The notes: generated by a model from the letters alone, not told the origin. Positions 12,783 through 25,545 are shown, counted from the first letter of the stretch. The stretch is DNA of 64,000 bases from Combretum micranthum (GCA_024138025.1 JAMXBD010003377.1:1-64000), one strand, 5' to 3'. Translations and numbers: made by a program.

Positions 12783-13128
12783 AGGTAAATGTGGTAAATG
12801 GTTTTTAAACTTTGACAAAATATGTAATTAGATATCTGGACTTTGAAATTAATTAATTTAGTACATGAACTTTAAAATTAATTGATTTAATACCTGAACT
12901 TTAAAATTAATAAATTTAGCACCTAAACTTTGAAATTAATTAATTTAGTACATAAAATGACTTTTGTTGTATACTAACCAATATCATTGAGGTACTATTG
13001 ATGTGCATAAAAAGTTTTTTTAGGTACTAAATTGATCAATTTCAAAATTTAGGTACTAAATTCATTAATTTCAAAGTTGAAGTACCTAATTATATATTTT
13101 GTCAAAGTTTAGATATCATCCCTTACGT
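12783..13128. mobile_element. Fold-back element, copy 2
   Basis: The left arm (AAACTTTGACAAAATATGTA, then three or four ~30-base units of the type TTAGTACATGAACTTTAAAA) is matched by a right arm holding the same units in reverse complement, ending ATATTTTGTCAAAGTTTAG. The loop is about 60 bases around 12965-13020. It is non-coding. The internal ~30-base periodicity distinguishes this family from an ordinary MITE. Confidence 0.65.
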
Positions 13129-13245
13129 TAACCAGAGAATAAATGTGAATCAAAATATTCCTTTGAAGTGGTTTGTTTTGATAGAATATGTTAATTGGAC
13201 TTTGAAATGAAAAATATTCTTTTTGAAATGGTTTGTTTTAATAAA

Positions 13246-13548
13246 AGGTTTAATGTCATGAATAGTACTTGAACTTTGACAAAATATGCAATTAGGTACT
13301 TAAATTTTGAAATTATTCAATTTAGTATATGAACTTTGAAATTAATCAATTTAGTACTTAAAAGAACTTTCGAGCATACCAATAATACCTTTGTCAAGTT
13401 TTTTTATATACTAAATTGATCAATTTTTAAGTTTTTCAAGTATTAAGTTGATCAATTTTAAAGTTCATGTACTAAATTAATCATTTTAAAAATTTAAATA
13501 CCTAATTACATGTTTATAAAATTTCAGAATTTGTGACATTATCCTTAG
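13246..13548. mobile_element. Fold-back element, copy 3
   Basis: The left end AGGTTTAATGTCATGAATAG corresponds to the right end TGACATTATCCTTA in reverse complement. Between them lie ~30-base units (GTACTTGAACTTTGACAAAA and similar) on the left and their inverse on the right. It is only about 120 bases from copy 2 and in the same family, so the two copies could pair with each other as well as internally. Confidence 0.6.
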
Positions 13549-15499
13549 TAATTGGACTCTCAAATGAAATGTGGTTTTGGTTATTCCCCATAGTTAAACC
13601 GCATTCGATGCATCACCGAGTTAACTATGTTCAAAAGAAAAATGGAAAAATGTTTCAGTCAACTTAACTAATTCTAACAGTGGAATAATATGCTAAGCCT
13701 GTTCAGTTCCAATCTTTTTAGTATGAATGAATTAAGTTTGATTAGCTGTCTGATGTGTTGGATTTTTTTATTTTTATTTGGATTTGATTTGTATCTGTAT
13801 TTAATTTGTTTGAGCTGTTTATATGTAAAAATATTTATTTTTTATCTGAATATGTTTTTCATCTATATTTATTTTTTTAAATATTTATTTAAAATAATAA
13901 AAATAAGATGTTAAAATAACCAAAATAAAACAAAACAAACACAACTTAACGGAAGGGAAGGGGAAAAAAAAAAAAAAGGCATAAAAAGGCTGGGGAAGTC
14001 CCGGCAATTAACGGTCTGACCTTCAACAAGAATGGAGGCGTTCTTTAAATTGAAACCACAGTACAGTAAAAGTGTAGAAAGGTAACCCTCTTACAATTCT
14101 TTTGCCCTCGGACTCAACATACGTACAATTCAATTCTAAATTAGAAATCGAACCGTGATCAGTTGTTTCAAAACTAAGACCAAACTGATTAGTCAGTTTC
14201 AAAATCAATTAAAGAACCATCTATTTTCCGATTCTTACATGGTTCAACAGCCTAGGGTCGGGTGGAACAGATGGTTTCTACTGGTTTCATTGAAAAAAAA
14301 AAAGAAAATTAAAAAATTATATTAAATATATAATTATTTATATTTATATTAATAATAAAATTTATTACCTATTTATAATATTTAATATATTATTATCAAC
14401 AACATAAATAAATATAACTTCAAATCGTATATAATTTATTCTATATAAACTTCTCTTAAAGAAAAATTATTTCTTTAATAATATGAGATTATTTTTTGTA
14501 TTTTAATTTTCTTTTTATCCTCTAGAGTATTTTGCAATCTCAGATTACTAATTATAATTGATATTGATTGTGTTTGGCATATATTTAGACCCAATAATTA
14601 ATTATTTTTTTTTAAATTTATTTTGTTAAAAACTAAAATTTATTTATTTGAAAAAATATGATTCTGCAATTCCAAAACTAGAACAAGGAATCTCCAATTC
14701 GATAGAACTGAATTAAAATCGTGAAAGACGGTTTTGGCTCATCTTTCTCAAGATCTCGAACCGACGATTTCAATTCTAATTCGATTCGATTCTGAAACCG
14801 TACCTATATCTATCGTGAGAGAAGGCTTTCTTTAAATTGGAAATTCGGTATGATGGTTGCAATTAATATACCATTTCTCTTTTTGTCCAGGAATGTAGAG
14901 GAAGGCATCATAACTTATCCCTTTCGACAGATCGATAATTTCAACTAAAATTGTTTTTTTTTTTTTTTTAAAGGCAAGATTCAGGATCGATTTTAAAAGG
15001 GTCGGGATTTATATTAGAATAGTAGGATAGGAAATTCGAACCCAAAAACATATTTGGAAAACAAACCCGGAAGTTATATGAGATGATCAATACATGTAAA
15101 TGAATATAAGATAGATTGAAAAAGAAATCAATATTTAATAATAAATTTATTTAAAATATAAACATTTTTAATAGTAGAAATTAGTAATGAGTGTTCCGTA
15201 AAGTGAGTTAATTGATGAGGTATTCCTACCAGAAAATTAATCAAAATCTATCTAAATAATAATACCCCTTCAATTTAATTTATTTGTAAAGCGTTAATTC
15301 ATCCTTTTAACTATTCAAAATATCGATATCTTAAATAAATTTATCCTCAAATGATTATGCCTTATGATATGATTTTTGTTATGATATATAATTTGTGAGA
15401 AATATATAATTATTATTCATCTGTTACCTTAATGTGAATGCAAAAAGTTGGCGTCTTACAAAATTTATGATATTAATAACATATTAATTATATATATTT
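13549..15499. other. Intergenic region with decayed short elements
   Basis: AT-rich DNA without a gene. A possible MITE relative lies at about 13725-13955 (GATTAGCTGTCTGATGTG on the left, CAAAACAAACACAAC on the right). A stretch at about 14150-14820 shows mirrored words of the type GGTTTC/GAAACC and may be one decayed hAT-like element. No target duplications could be fixed. Confidence 0.35.
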
Positions 15500-17673
15500 T
15501 GTAACGTCCTAAAATAAGGCATTACAACCCGCCACGTATCCTCTCTTGATTAGGACACGCTAAGGCTATAATTTTCACAATTTACCTGAATAACACCTGA
15601 ATAACTCACAAGGTATAAAAGAAAACATGTGGTCCTCATAAATAAATCATATAATAAGAATATAATCTCCATAATCAGCAAATTACACATTGTTGACATA
15701 ACTGCAGGTCAACAAGTCAAACCATAGCCTAAAACTATCACCACATGAAAACTCCAAATACAACTTAAAATTTTCAAATAACAAAATATAAATCAGACAT
15801 AAAAAGTCTTCTCTAATCCATCCTATATCATCTATGACTATACAACTAGTCATTAGCAGGGTAGTCAGGACTGCTAATGCCATCCCCATCCTCATAGAAG
15901 ATATCAAAACCCGATAGGTCATAAATCACATTATCATCATCTGCACCTGCAATATAACAGAATGAGTGGCGAAGCCCAGTACGATAAAATCCAATCCAGT
16001 TCTAAATAAGGTTATGCACAAACAGCATATATAAATAAATGCAACTGAACTAAATGTATACAACTGTTTATTATCTATTTTAGTCCAGCAAAACAACACA
16101 GTTCAGAATCCAGTATACATAAATCTTGAACTCAGAGTAACTCAAACTCTACTATAAAAACAACCAATTGATTTGAAAATAAGTAATCATATATATATAT
16201 GAATGAGTGGGTACTCCCCAAACATCCCAATTCCTGAACACCTAAATTCTACCGGAATCATATCTTAGCACGAGTCCACTCGGGACAACCTCACACTAAG
16301 ATCATCAGGGTGCCTCACCAGTATCACTGTCTACCAGGTCTCTATGGTCAAAGCCAACCACAACCAAACAGACAATTATTAAGCCGAATATTTATTAAGT
16401 TCATTATGCAATTCTGTTCCTACATCCATTCACAAAATTCTAATCTACAAGCACATACATCAAACAATGGATTGGTCGTACCTTTTATATTCAGGAGATC
16501 ACTTGAACTATTCAAAGACCACCGTCAACAACTATTAGAAAACCAAACCACAACCCTTCTAACCACTACCACTAAACTCTTAAACTCCCAAACCCGATGT
16601 CAAACAACAACTCCAAATTTCAACTATAACATAAACATATATCAAATCACCAACATTCATAGATAATTCAAACTTAACATAAAACAACCTATCTAAACTA
16701 ACCTGATATAGAACTTCACAAACTCGACCTATACTGATCAATAACCCCAAGCACCTCCAAAAATATCAAAGAACAGATATTTCAAATCCTTAAATCAGAA
16801 TCTTCACCAAAACCCTATAAAACATATCATATGATCAATATCGTAATATCAAGGCTGTCCAATTTCGTATAAACAGGATTCAAAACTTATACTTACTGAT
16901 ATGGAATGTATAATATTTGCTTCTTTTCTTCCTGTACTGATCAAAACACGAGCTAGGGTTTTTCTTCAAAAACCTTCATGCAATATTCAACCAGACCCTA
17001 AGAAACATATACAAATTTGTATATAATCAAAATGAGAAGGTTAAAAATCACTTACTTTTAATTAACAATTCCCTCCGAATGATTCTCCAACCGTAGATCT
17101 CCAAGAACACTTCAAAACTCGGTTATACGAAGGAGAAAATGATATAAAGAAAATCTGTCGAAAATGTTTTTCACGTCTCGTATTTATAGAAATTTGGTTA
17201 TACGCCGGCCCTACGCCGGCGGCGTACCTACAAACACCATACGCTGGCAAACTTACACGAACGCCGGCAGCGTTCGTTGGGGCTTTGATTCCCAGAATTC
17301 AAATCCTCCCTTTATACGCCGGTAAATCTTTGACATACGCTGGCAGCTTTCATGCCGGCATTGAGAAGAAACCCTAATGAACGCCTAAAGCTTTCCTCCC
17401 AACGTTAAGAAAAATGCTATTGTTCCCATCCTACGCCGTCCCTATGCCGGCGGCATAGATTCTCCAGGAGGCGGCATACAGTCTGTTATAGATGACGTTC
17501 TTCATCAGAGATGCAGGCCTTTGTTGCAGAAAATAATAAAATTGATCCAATTGAGGCGGATCTGTTTCAACACATAATTGATCAATCTTAACTTATTTTT
17601 AACATCAATATAAAGGCCTCTTAATATTTGGTAGCTTGTGAATACTTATCATTTGTAATTACTTTATATTACA
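15500..17673 (-). repeat. 3' LTR of the gypsy element
   Basis: Direct copy of 22394-24567. On the minus strand a TATA-like CTATAAATACGAG lies at 17177-17189. Upstream of it in the U3 sense (17200-17480) is a GC-rich cluster of TACGCCGGC-type motifs. Short open frames inside this LTR are not genes. Confidence 0.93.
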
Positions 17674-17690
17674 TTTATCTCCTCCTAAAA
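17674..17690 (-). other. Polypurine tract of the gypsy element
   Basis: On the minus strand TTTTAGGAGGAGATAAA immediately precedes the first base of the 3' LTR (TGTAATAT). This is the position and composition expected for the plus-strand DNA primer of an LTR retrotransposon. Confidence 0.85.
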
Positions 17691-17899
17691 GAATTTTCGT
17701 CCTCGAAAATTTACCTGAATTATTGAAATATCTCGGGATATCTGGATCTCATGTCCTCTCCAGTTCCCAAGTAGCTTCACGTTCTGTTTGATTGTCCACT
17801 GTACCCGAACATATCTGATAACTTGTTCCTCAAAAGTTTCCTTTAGAATCAACAACTTTTATCGGCTTTTCCACTGTAGTAAGATTTGGTTGAACATCT

Positions 17900-19161
17900 A
17901 AAGTTCAAGAGCAATGACTTCATTCGGATCCGGACATACTTTCTAAGCATTGACACATGGAAACATTGTGTACCCCTTCTAGGTCAGGCGGTAAGGCCAA
18001 TCTGTAAGCCATGTCGCCTATCCTTTCTAATATCGTACGGTCCCACGTATCGAGGGTTTAATTTTCCTCGTAGTCCAAATCTGACAACCCCTTTTGTTGG
18101 TGATATCTTGAGCAATACATGCTCACCCACTTCAAATTCCAAGGGTCTTCTTCTTTTGTCCGCATAGCTCTTTTGTCGACTCTGAGCAGCTTGTAACCTG
18201 TCTGATCAAACTGTTTTATCGACTGCATCCTGAACCAACTCGGGTCCCAACATTTGTCTTTCACCTACTTCATCCCAGTGAATAGGTGATCTGCACTTCC
18301 TACCATACACGCTTCAAATGGAGGCATACCAATCGAAGCTTGATAGCTATTATTATATGAAAACTCTACTAAAGGCAGATACTCATTCCAAGATCCTTTA
18401 AAGTCCAACATACACGCCCTCAACATGTCTTCTAAGGTCTGAATAGTCCTTTCCGACTGACCATCTGTCTGTGGGTGATAAGCTGTACTAAATACCACTT
18501 TCGTTCCCAACGCCTGATGTAGACTCTTCCAAAACCTTCCCACAAACCTCGTGTCTCGATCTGATATAATGGATACCGGCACTCCATGCAACCTCACAAT
18601 TTCTTTGATGTACAACTGAGCTAACCGTTCCAACTTATACCCGGTCTTGATAGGTATGAAATGAGCTGCTTTCGTGAGACGATCCACAATAACCCAAATC
18701 GAATCAAACTTCTCTTTCGTCTTGGGTAAAGCGGAAACGAAATCCATCGTGATGTGTTCCCACTTCCACTGTGGTATTGGCAACGGTTTCAACTCTCCTG
18801 CCGGTCTCCGGTGTTCGATATTTATCATTTGACACGTGTGACACTTAGAGACGTATTCTGCAATTTCCTTTTTCATGTTATTCCACCAATACAACTTTTT
18901 CAAGTCCTGGTACATCTTGTTCCCTCCCGGATGTATGGAATAACTAGAATAGTGTGCTTCCTTTAGCAGTTCTTTCTTTAAATCTCCTTGAATCGGCACA
19001 CATAACCTTCCTTTGTACCGCAAAATACCTTCATCATCAACATAAAATTCTGGTGCTCGTCCCATTTCCATTCTTCTTTTGATCTCCAATATACTCTGAT
19101 CATCTGACTGACCCGTTTTAATTCTGTCCACAAGAGTAGGTTGTATTCTCATATTAGCCAA
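17900..19161 (-). pseudogene. Gypsy integrase, frame-broken
   Basis: The main open stretch (19161-18265) covers the H-H-C-C zinc-binding region ([11 protein letters not shown] to KCHTCQM) and the catalytic core. The DDE residues lie in [18 protein letters not shown] and [14 protein letters not shown]. The enzyme would insert the element's cDNA into the genome. The frame breaks near 18318, apparently by loss of one base, and the C-terminal part (motifs GERQMLGPE and LNPRYVGPYDI, down to about 18010) continues in another frame. Below about 18000 the similarity fades, and no chromodomain could be read. Inactive as it stands. Confidence 0.9.
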
Positions 19162-19361
19162 ACGTTCACCTACTTGTCTTGTGACTATCTCTAATAAATT
19201 TCCTCATATCATCAATCAGATGCCGTTCTGTAGTAACCATAGCTGCCAAATTCTCTCCGCTTCCTGCTCAACGCATCTGCCACGACATTTGCTTTCCCTG
19301 GGTGTACTGTATGTCGATGTCGTAGTCCTTAATAATTCCAGCCACCTACGCTGTCTCATAT

Positions 19362-20296
19362 TCAATTCCTCTGTGTGAATATATACTTGAGACTCTTGTG
19401 ATCTGTGTACACTTTGCATCTCTCATACAGATAATGTCTCCAAAGTTTCAAAGCGTGTACAACTGCCGCTAGTTCCAAGTCATGTGTAGGATAATTCTTC
19501 TCGTACGGTTTCAACTGTCTCGAGGCATATGCAATAACCCTGCCCCCTTGCATCAAAACACATCCTAAACCCTGAAGCGAGGCATCACTATAGATTGCAT
19601 ATTCCTCACCACTCACTGGCAATGCTAATACTGGTGCTTTTACTAATCTGTCTTTCAACAACTGGAAACTGTTTTCACACTTCTGCACCATTCGTACTTA
19701 ATTCCTTTCTGTGTCAACCTCGTCAAAGGACTGGCAATCTTGGAAAAATCTTCCACAAATCGCCGATAATAACCTGCCATTCCCAGAAAACTTCTGATTT
19801 CTGACACAGTTTTAGGTCTTGGCCATTCAACCACTGCTTTGATTTTCTCGGGGTCTACCGATATTCCACTTCCATTTACTATATGCCCCAAGAATGATAC
19901 CTGCTCCAACCAAAACTCGCATTTTGAAAGCTTAGCATATAACCGCTCCTCTTTCAACTATTCAAAACCAATCTAAATGTTCCTCATGTTCTTCCTTATT
20001 CCTCGAGTATACCAAAACATCATCTATGAATACTACCACGAACATATCAAGGTATTCTCTGAAAACTCGGTTCATTAGATCCATAAACACTGCTGGAGCA
20101 TTCGTTAATCCAAAAGGCATGACCACGAATTCATAGTGTCCATACCTCGTCTGAAAGCAGTTTTCTGAATATCTGCCTTTATCCTCAACTGATGATATCC
20201 AGATCTCAAATCAATCTTAGAGAAAACTGAAGCTCCTGCTAACTGATCAAACAGGTCGTCAATCCTTGGTAACGGGTACTTATTCTTTATTGTCAC
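19362..20296 (-). pseudogene. Gypsy reverse transcriptase and RNase H, frame-broken
   Basis: Three open pieces lie in order. 20296-20105 carries [13 protein letters not shown], a conserved RT segment. 19957-19655 carries [16 protein letters not shown] and the thumb-like [13 protein letters not shown]. 19691-19362 carries RNase H ([44 protein letters not shown]). The catalytic aspartate pair is present as [12 protein letters not shown] near 20000-20050, in the gap between open pieces, showing that the break there is a frameshift, not a loss of sequence. More RT sequence extends upstream to about 20500 with further breaks. These enzymes copy the element RNA into DNA. Not functional in this copy. 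Confidence 0.9.
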
Positions 20297-20570
20297 CTGA
20301 TTTAACTCCCTGATCTATACATAACCGCATGCTTCCATCTTTCTTCTTAACGAATAGTACTGGAGCTCCCCATGGCGATACACTCGGTCGTATAAACTTT
20401 TTCTTTAGCAGATCATCCAACTGCGCCTTAAGCTCTCAACTCGGTAGGAGCCATCCTATAGGGTGCTTTTGATATCGGTGTAGTTCCTGACACCAAATCT
20501 ATTCCAAACTCCACTTCCCTCATAGGTGGTAATCCAGGTAAATCATCTGGAAAAACTTCTGGGTACTCGC

Positions 20571-21070
20571 TCACAACGGTATATCTGTCACTTCCACTAT
20601 CTGTTTATCTTCCTTTATCATCGATGCCAAAACTGATTTACCCCACAACTCATAAGTTGGTAGCACTGGGGGTCTTTGTACCACTAACTTATACTCAAAC
20701 CGATCTCCATCAGGTAAATCAAACTCTATCACTAGATGATGGCAATCTATAACAGCATGATATTTTGCTAACCAGTCTACTCCCAGAATAATATCAAAAT
20801 CCACCATATCAATCACAATCAAATCAGCAGGTAGATGTCTATTTTCTATCACAATATCTACAGATCTACAAACTCTATCCAAAACAGATCCAGAACCCAA
20901 AGGAGTACGAACAGATACATCAGACATGATCTCCACACATAAACCACATGTACTCACAAAAGATTCAGATATGCATGAGAAGCTAGCACCAGTATCAAAT
21001 AAAATATAGGCACTATGCTGTAGTATAGATAACATACCCGCAACAGTGTCTATAGAAGCTGTCTCTCCTC
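20571..21070 (-). pseudogene. Gypsy retropepsin-type protease
   Basis: The catalytic motif FDTGASFSCIS is intact near 20998-20966, and the family motif ILGVDWLAKYHAVIDC follows. Aspartic proteases of this type act as dimers to cut the Gag-Pol precursor. The frame differs from the zinc-knuckle frame just upstream, with a break near 21060. The open frame itself reaches 21242, but its first 60 or so residues are out of frame with gag and not meaningful. Confidence 0.88.
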
Positions 21071-22206
21071 TGAAGAGCATAAATCTTAGCTGGTGCTCGC
21101 TGACTCTGTCCATAGGAAACTCTGCCCAACTGTCCCTCTTTGCAGTCCACTGCTCTATGTCCTCTCTGACCACATTTAAAACAGAAAACCTGTGGAACTG
21201 TCTTCTCTGTGCAAACATTACTTTTATGTCCCAACTTTCCACATGAAAAACACGCGTTCTCTGTCCACTTGCAGTCCCTCAAGTCATGTGGCCCAAGGCA
21301 TCTAGGGCATCTCTTATCAGAACTCTGCCCTACAGATCTATACTGCTGCACAAATGGTCTCTTTCCTTTATCCTGGTAACAACACTGACAGCTGGTCTCT
21401 TCCCTAATATACTGATTCTCGGTGGTTCCCGCTCCTGATTCTGCTCAAACCCTGCTCAATCATCTTAGCCTTGTTCACAACTGCTGCATAATTGCTCAGA
21501 TCCATCAATTCACCTGGTACTGTATCTCGGTTCCAATCCAGTGATGAATCGACTAACTTTTGCTTCCTCACTTTCTTTCAGTGCATCAGGTAAAACCTCA
21601 TCAATCTGTGTAACTCGGCCTCATATTCCTCAACTGAAAGCTTTCCCTGCTGCAGCATATAATCTTGCAACATCTTTTGCTTAATGCTGTCGGGGAAGTA
21701 TTCTCTGAAGAAAGCCTGGTGAAACATCTGCCATGTGATCATCCCTGGCATGTGCCTCTTAGTACTCGCCCACCAGTTATTTGCCTACCAGACAGCAAAT
21801 ATGATGCATACTCCACTTCTTGTTCTCAGGAATGTCCAATGCTGCAAATGTTTTCTCCACTTCCTCTATCCACACCTGAGCTTCCAATGGTTTTCCGGCA
21901 CTGGCTCAAACTTGTGCACTAAATCCACAAACTTGTTAAGGCTCAGCACATCTGGATGTCGGGCTCCATTCCCCCATCCATTCAGCCTTTGTGTCCTGCC
22001 TCCAAGCATCAGCATTTTCTTGGACTATCTGCATGTCCCTCCTCATATCCTGCTGCTGCTGACCTACCACTCCTATCAGGGCATTCACAGCCTGCATAAG
22101 CTGTGCTACATCCACTGGTGCTTGTCCTGCCGGTGGAGGTGGTAATTCTCATGTGAGCCTGATGTTCATCCTCATTTTCCTCAGTATTTCTTCTCCTGGG
22201 CGGCAT
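21013..22206 (-). pseudogene. Gypsy gag with capsid domain and zinc knuckles
   Basis: Begins at the ATG on the minus strand at 22206 (MPPRRRNTEENEDEH), about 170 bases inside the primer-binding site. The capsid-type gag domain is recognisable near 21780-21640 by MITWQMFHQAFFREYFPDS. Downstream, 21351-21013 holds CPRCLGPHDLRDC, CFSCGKLGHKSNVC and CFKCGQRGHRAVDC. The last two are perfect CX2CX4HX4C zinc knuckles that bind the element RNA; the first has one residue less before the histidine. The frame is interrupted several times between 22009 and 21351. Confidence 0.88.
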
Positions 22207-22374
22207 TCTAAAAAAACAAAACCTCATAGATTAGAACAAGGGTATCCAACTTGATAACAACTTAAATCTAAACATCAATAGTTAACTAGACAACAACCCT
22301 ATTTATCTACCCCTCTCATCTTATCTCACCGTCCTAAGGAGTCAAAACTTAGGTCTACCAGATTAAAACCTATT

Positions 22375-22386
22375 GCTCTGATACCA
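22375..22386 (-). other. Primer-binding site of the gypsy element (initiator tRNA-Met)
   Basis: On the minus strand TGGTATCAGAGC matches the sequence complementary to the 3' end of plant initiator tRNA-Met. It lies seven bases inside the 5' LTR end, a somewhat longer spacer than the usual few bases. Confidence 0.92.
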
Positions 22387-22393
22387 ATTAAGC

Positions 22394-24567
22394 TGTAACG
22401 CCCTAAATAAGGCATTACAACCCGCCACGTGTCCTCTCTTAATAGGACACGCTAAGGCTATAATTTCACATAACTATACCTGAATAACTCACAAGGTATA
22501 AAAGAAACATGTGGTCCTCATAAATAAATCATATGATAAGAATATAATCTCCATAATCAGCAAACTAGACATTGTTGACATAACTGCAGGTCAACAAGTC
22601 AAACCATACCCTAAAACTGTCACCACATGAAAACTCCAAATACAACTTAAAATTTCAATGAACAAAATATAAATCAGACATAAAAAGTCTTCTCTGATCC
22701 ATCCTATATCATCTATGACTATACAACTAGTCATCAGCAGGGTAGTCAGGACCGCTAACGCCATCCCCATCCTCATAGACGATATCAAAACCCGATAGAT
22801 CATATCACATTATCATCACCTGCACCTGAAATATAACAGAATGAGCGGCGAAGCCCAGTACGATAATCCAATCCAGTTCAAACAAGGTTATGCACAAACA
22901 ACATGTATAAATAAATGCAACTAAACTAAATGCATACAACAGTTTATTATCTATTTTAGTCCAGCAAAACAACACAGTTCAGAATCCAGTATACATAAAT
23001 CCTGAACTCAGAGTAACTCAGACTCTACTATAAAAACAACCAACTGATTTGAAAATAAGTAATCATATATATACATATATGGATGAGTGGGTACTCCCCA
23101 AACATCCCAATTCCTGAACACCTAAATTCTACCGGAATCATTTCTTAGCACGAGTCCACTCGGGACAACCTCACACTAAGATCATCAGGGTGCCTCACCA
23201 GTATCACTGTCTGCCAGGTCTCTACTGGTCAAAGCCAACCACAACCAGACAGACAATTATTAAGCCGAATATTTATTAAGTTCATTATGCAATTCTGTTC
23301 CTACATCCATTCACAAAATTCTAATCTACAAGCACATACATCAAACAATGGATTGGTCGTACCTTTTATATTCAGGAGATCACTTGAACTATTCAAAGAC
23401 ACCGTCAACAACTTAGAAAACCGAACCACAACCCTAACAACTACCACTAAACTCTCAAACTCCCAAACCCAATGTCAAACAACAACTCAAATTTCAACCT
23501 GTAACATATCAACATATATCAAATCACCAACATTCATAGATAATTCAAACTTAACATAAACAACTATCTAAACTAACCTGATATAGAACTTCACAAACTC
23601 GACCTATACTGATCAATAACCCAAGCACCTCCAATAATATCAAAGATAGATATTTCAAATCCTTAAATCAGAATCTTCACCAAAACCCTATAAAACATAT
23701 CATATGATCAATATCGTAATATCAAGGCTGTCCAATACGTATAAAAAGGATTCAAAACTTATACTTACTGATATGGAATGTATAATACTTGTTTCTTCTC
23801 TTCCTATACTGATCAAAACACGAGCTAGGGTTTTTCTTCAAAAACCTTCATGCAATATTCAACCAACCCTAAGAAACTTATACAAATTTGTATATAATCA
23901 AATGAGAAGGTTAAATCACTTACTTTTAATTAACAATCCCTCCGAATGATTCTCCAACCATAGATCTCCAAGAACACTTCAAAACTCTTATACGAAGGAG
24001 AAAATGATATAAAGAAAATCTGTCGAAAATGTTTTTCGGTCTCGTATTATAGAAATTTGGTCATACGCCGGCCCTACCTACAGATCTTGTCGGCTTACAC
24101 CATACGCTGGCAAACTTACACGAACGCCAGCAGCGTTCGTCGGGCTTTGATTTCCAGAATTCAAATCCTCCCTAAGTACGCCGGCAAATCTTTGCCCTAC
24201 GCCAGCGGCTTTCATGCCGGTATTGAGAAGAAACCCTAATGAACGCCAGCAGCTTTCCTCCCAATGTTAAAAAAAAACGTTACTGTTTTCATCCTACGCC
24301 GTCTCTAAGCCAGCGGCATAGATACTCTAGAGACGGTGTACAGTCTGTTACAGAGTACGCTGAAAATTTTAAAAACTAAGCCGACGTCATTCCTCATCAG
24401 AAATGCTGGCCTTCATTACAGAAAAAAATAAAATTTATCCAACTGATGCCAATCTATTTCAACACATAATTGATCAACCTTAATTTATTTTTAACATCAA
24501 TATAAAGGCCTCTTAATATTTGGTAGCTTATGAATACTTATCACTTATAATTACTTTGTATATTACA
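22394..24567 (-). repeat. 5' LTR of the gypsy element
   Basis: Direct copy of 15500-17673. The TATA-like box corresponding to that at 17177 has lost one base here (CTATAATACGAG at 24041-24052). The GC-rich TACGCCGGC cluster is at about 24063-24340 and is more eroded than in the other LTR. Confidence 0.93.
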
Positions 24568-24754
24568 TAAACACTACAATTATATTCAAACTTTGACCAT
24601 AAAACTCTCTTATTTAATATCATTTGACACTTTGACCCTTCTTAATGATCCTTTTATGTACTTTAGGGTTCACCATAAAACCCTCTTATTTTATATCAAA
24701 TGAAAAACTTGCCCTTCTTTATAATTTATTTATCTTTATATTACATCTATGCAG

Positions 24755-24980
24755 TGTGATTGTTAAGTGGCAATATCTATTACCAAGAACAAGACTTCCA
24801 ATGGAAAGAATAGAAATATTCAATTAAGACATGATGTAATGAAGTAGCTGCTAAAAGATGAAATTATCTTAATAGATTATGTGAAGTGAGAAGTGAATTT
24901 AGCCGATCCTCTAACTAAACCTTAAGGAAGAAAATTAATAAAAACATCGAAGGGAATGAGACTAAAGCCATATTGAAGTA
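24755..24980 (+). pseudogene. Ty1/copia RNase H tail fragment (copy A)
   Basis: Conceptual translation with in-frame stops gives VAISITKNKTSNGK, then NIQLRHDV, then VNLADPLTKP and a short tail. This is the end of a copia RNase H domain and the C-terminus of the polyprotein. It contains at least three stops and no start, so it is a dead fragment. The rest of the pol gene is absent upstream, where the gypsy element ends at 24567. Confidence 0.8.
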
Positions 24981-25545
24981 TCATCAACGATGGTAACCCA
25001 AACTATGTGATTAGGGATCCCATGAAATAGGTTCATATGGGTAACAACACGTTATTAGTTGATTTGTGTAGTACTATAAATATTGTCCCTCCTATTGTGT
25101 GTATAGTGCTAAACGGCAAAGAAAGTGAGGACGAGCAAAGCTCTTAATCAAATTTCATATCCTTTAAAGGTGTTGTATTCTACAATATACACTTGATGGA
25201 ATGATTTACATGAGTGTAGAGTGGGGCCGCTGCTATGAGATTTGTGGCAAAATCTCTAGAGCACTCATGAATAACCACGCACATGCATAGCCTGTTAGTG
25301 CAAAACTATAATAAATTGCAGAAATCTGTGGAGTATATGTGATTAATATGCATTTTAGCTAACAATAAAAATTATTGGTTCATAGAAGCATTAAGCTTCA
25401 CCATTTATTTTGTAAGTTATATCTCATTATTTTAGGTCTAGTTTATAGTCTCAAAGACAATAGATTCGAGGCATAATACTCATTTGAAAAAACCTAGCAT
25501 TTCTTTCTATCTTTGTACTTTATCCTATTGAAATATGTGGGGGAT

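Larger units (their letters stand above)
15500..24567 (-). mobile_element. Full-length Ty3/gypsy retrotransposon, Tekay/Del-like
   Basis: A 9.07-kb element read on the minus strand. Its two LTRs (22394-24567 as 5' LTR and 15500-17673 as 3' LTR) are both about 2.17 kb, start TGTAATATAAAG and end in CGTTACA. Inside lie, in order, a tRNA-Met primer-binding site, gag with zinc knuckles, protease, reverse transcriptase, RNase H and integrase, then a polypurine tract. That domain order, with integrase after RNase H, defines Ty3/gypsy. The long LTRs and the integrase style suggest the Tekay/Del chromovirus lineage, but I did not find a clear chromodomain. The coding region is broken by several frameshifts, so the copy is not autonomous. 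The LTRs differ by scattered substitutions and small indels (roughly 90-95 percent identical by eye), so it is not a very recent insertion. No matching 5-bp target duplication flanks it: TATTT on the left, TAAAC on the right. Confidence 0.93.

Noticed and set aside
15683..15922. Open frame in the gypsy LTR (also at 22591-22803)
   Set aside because: It is repeated because it lies within both LTRs; it has no resemblance to a protein and is not conserved in length.
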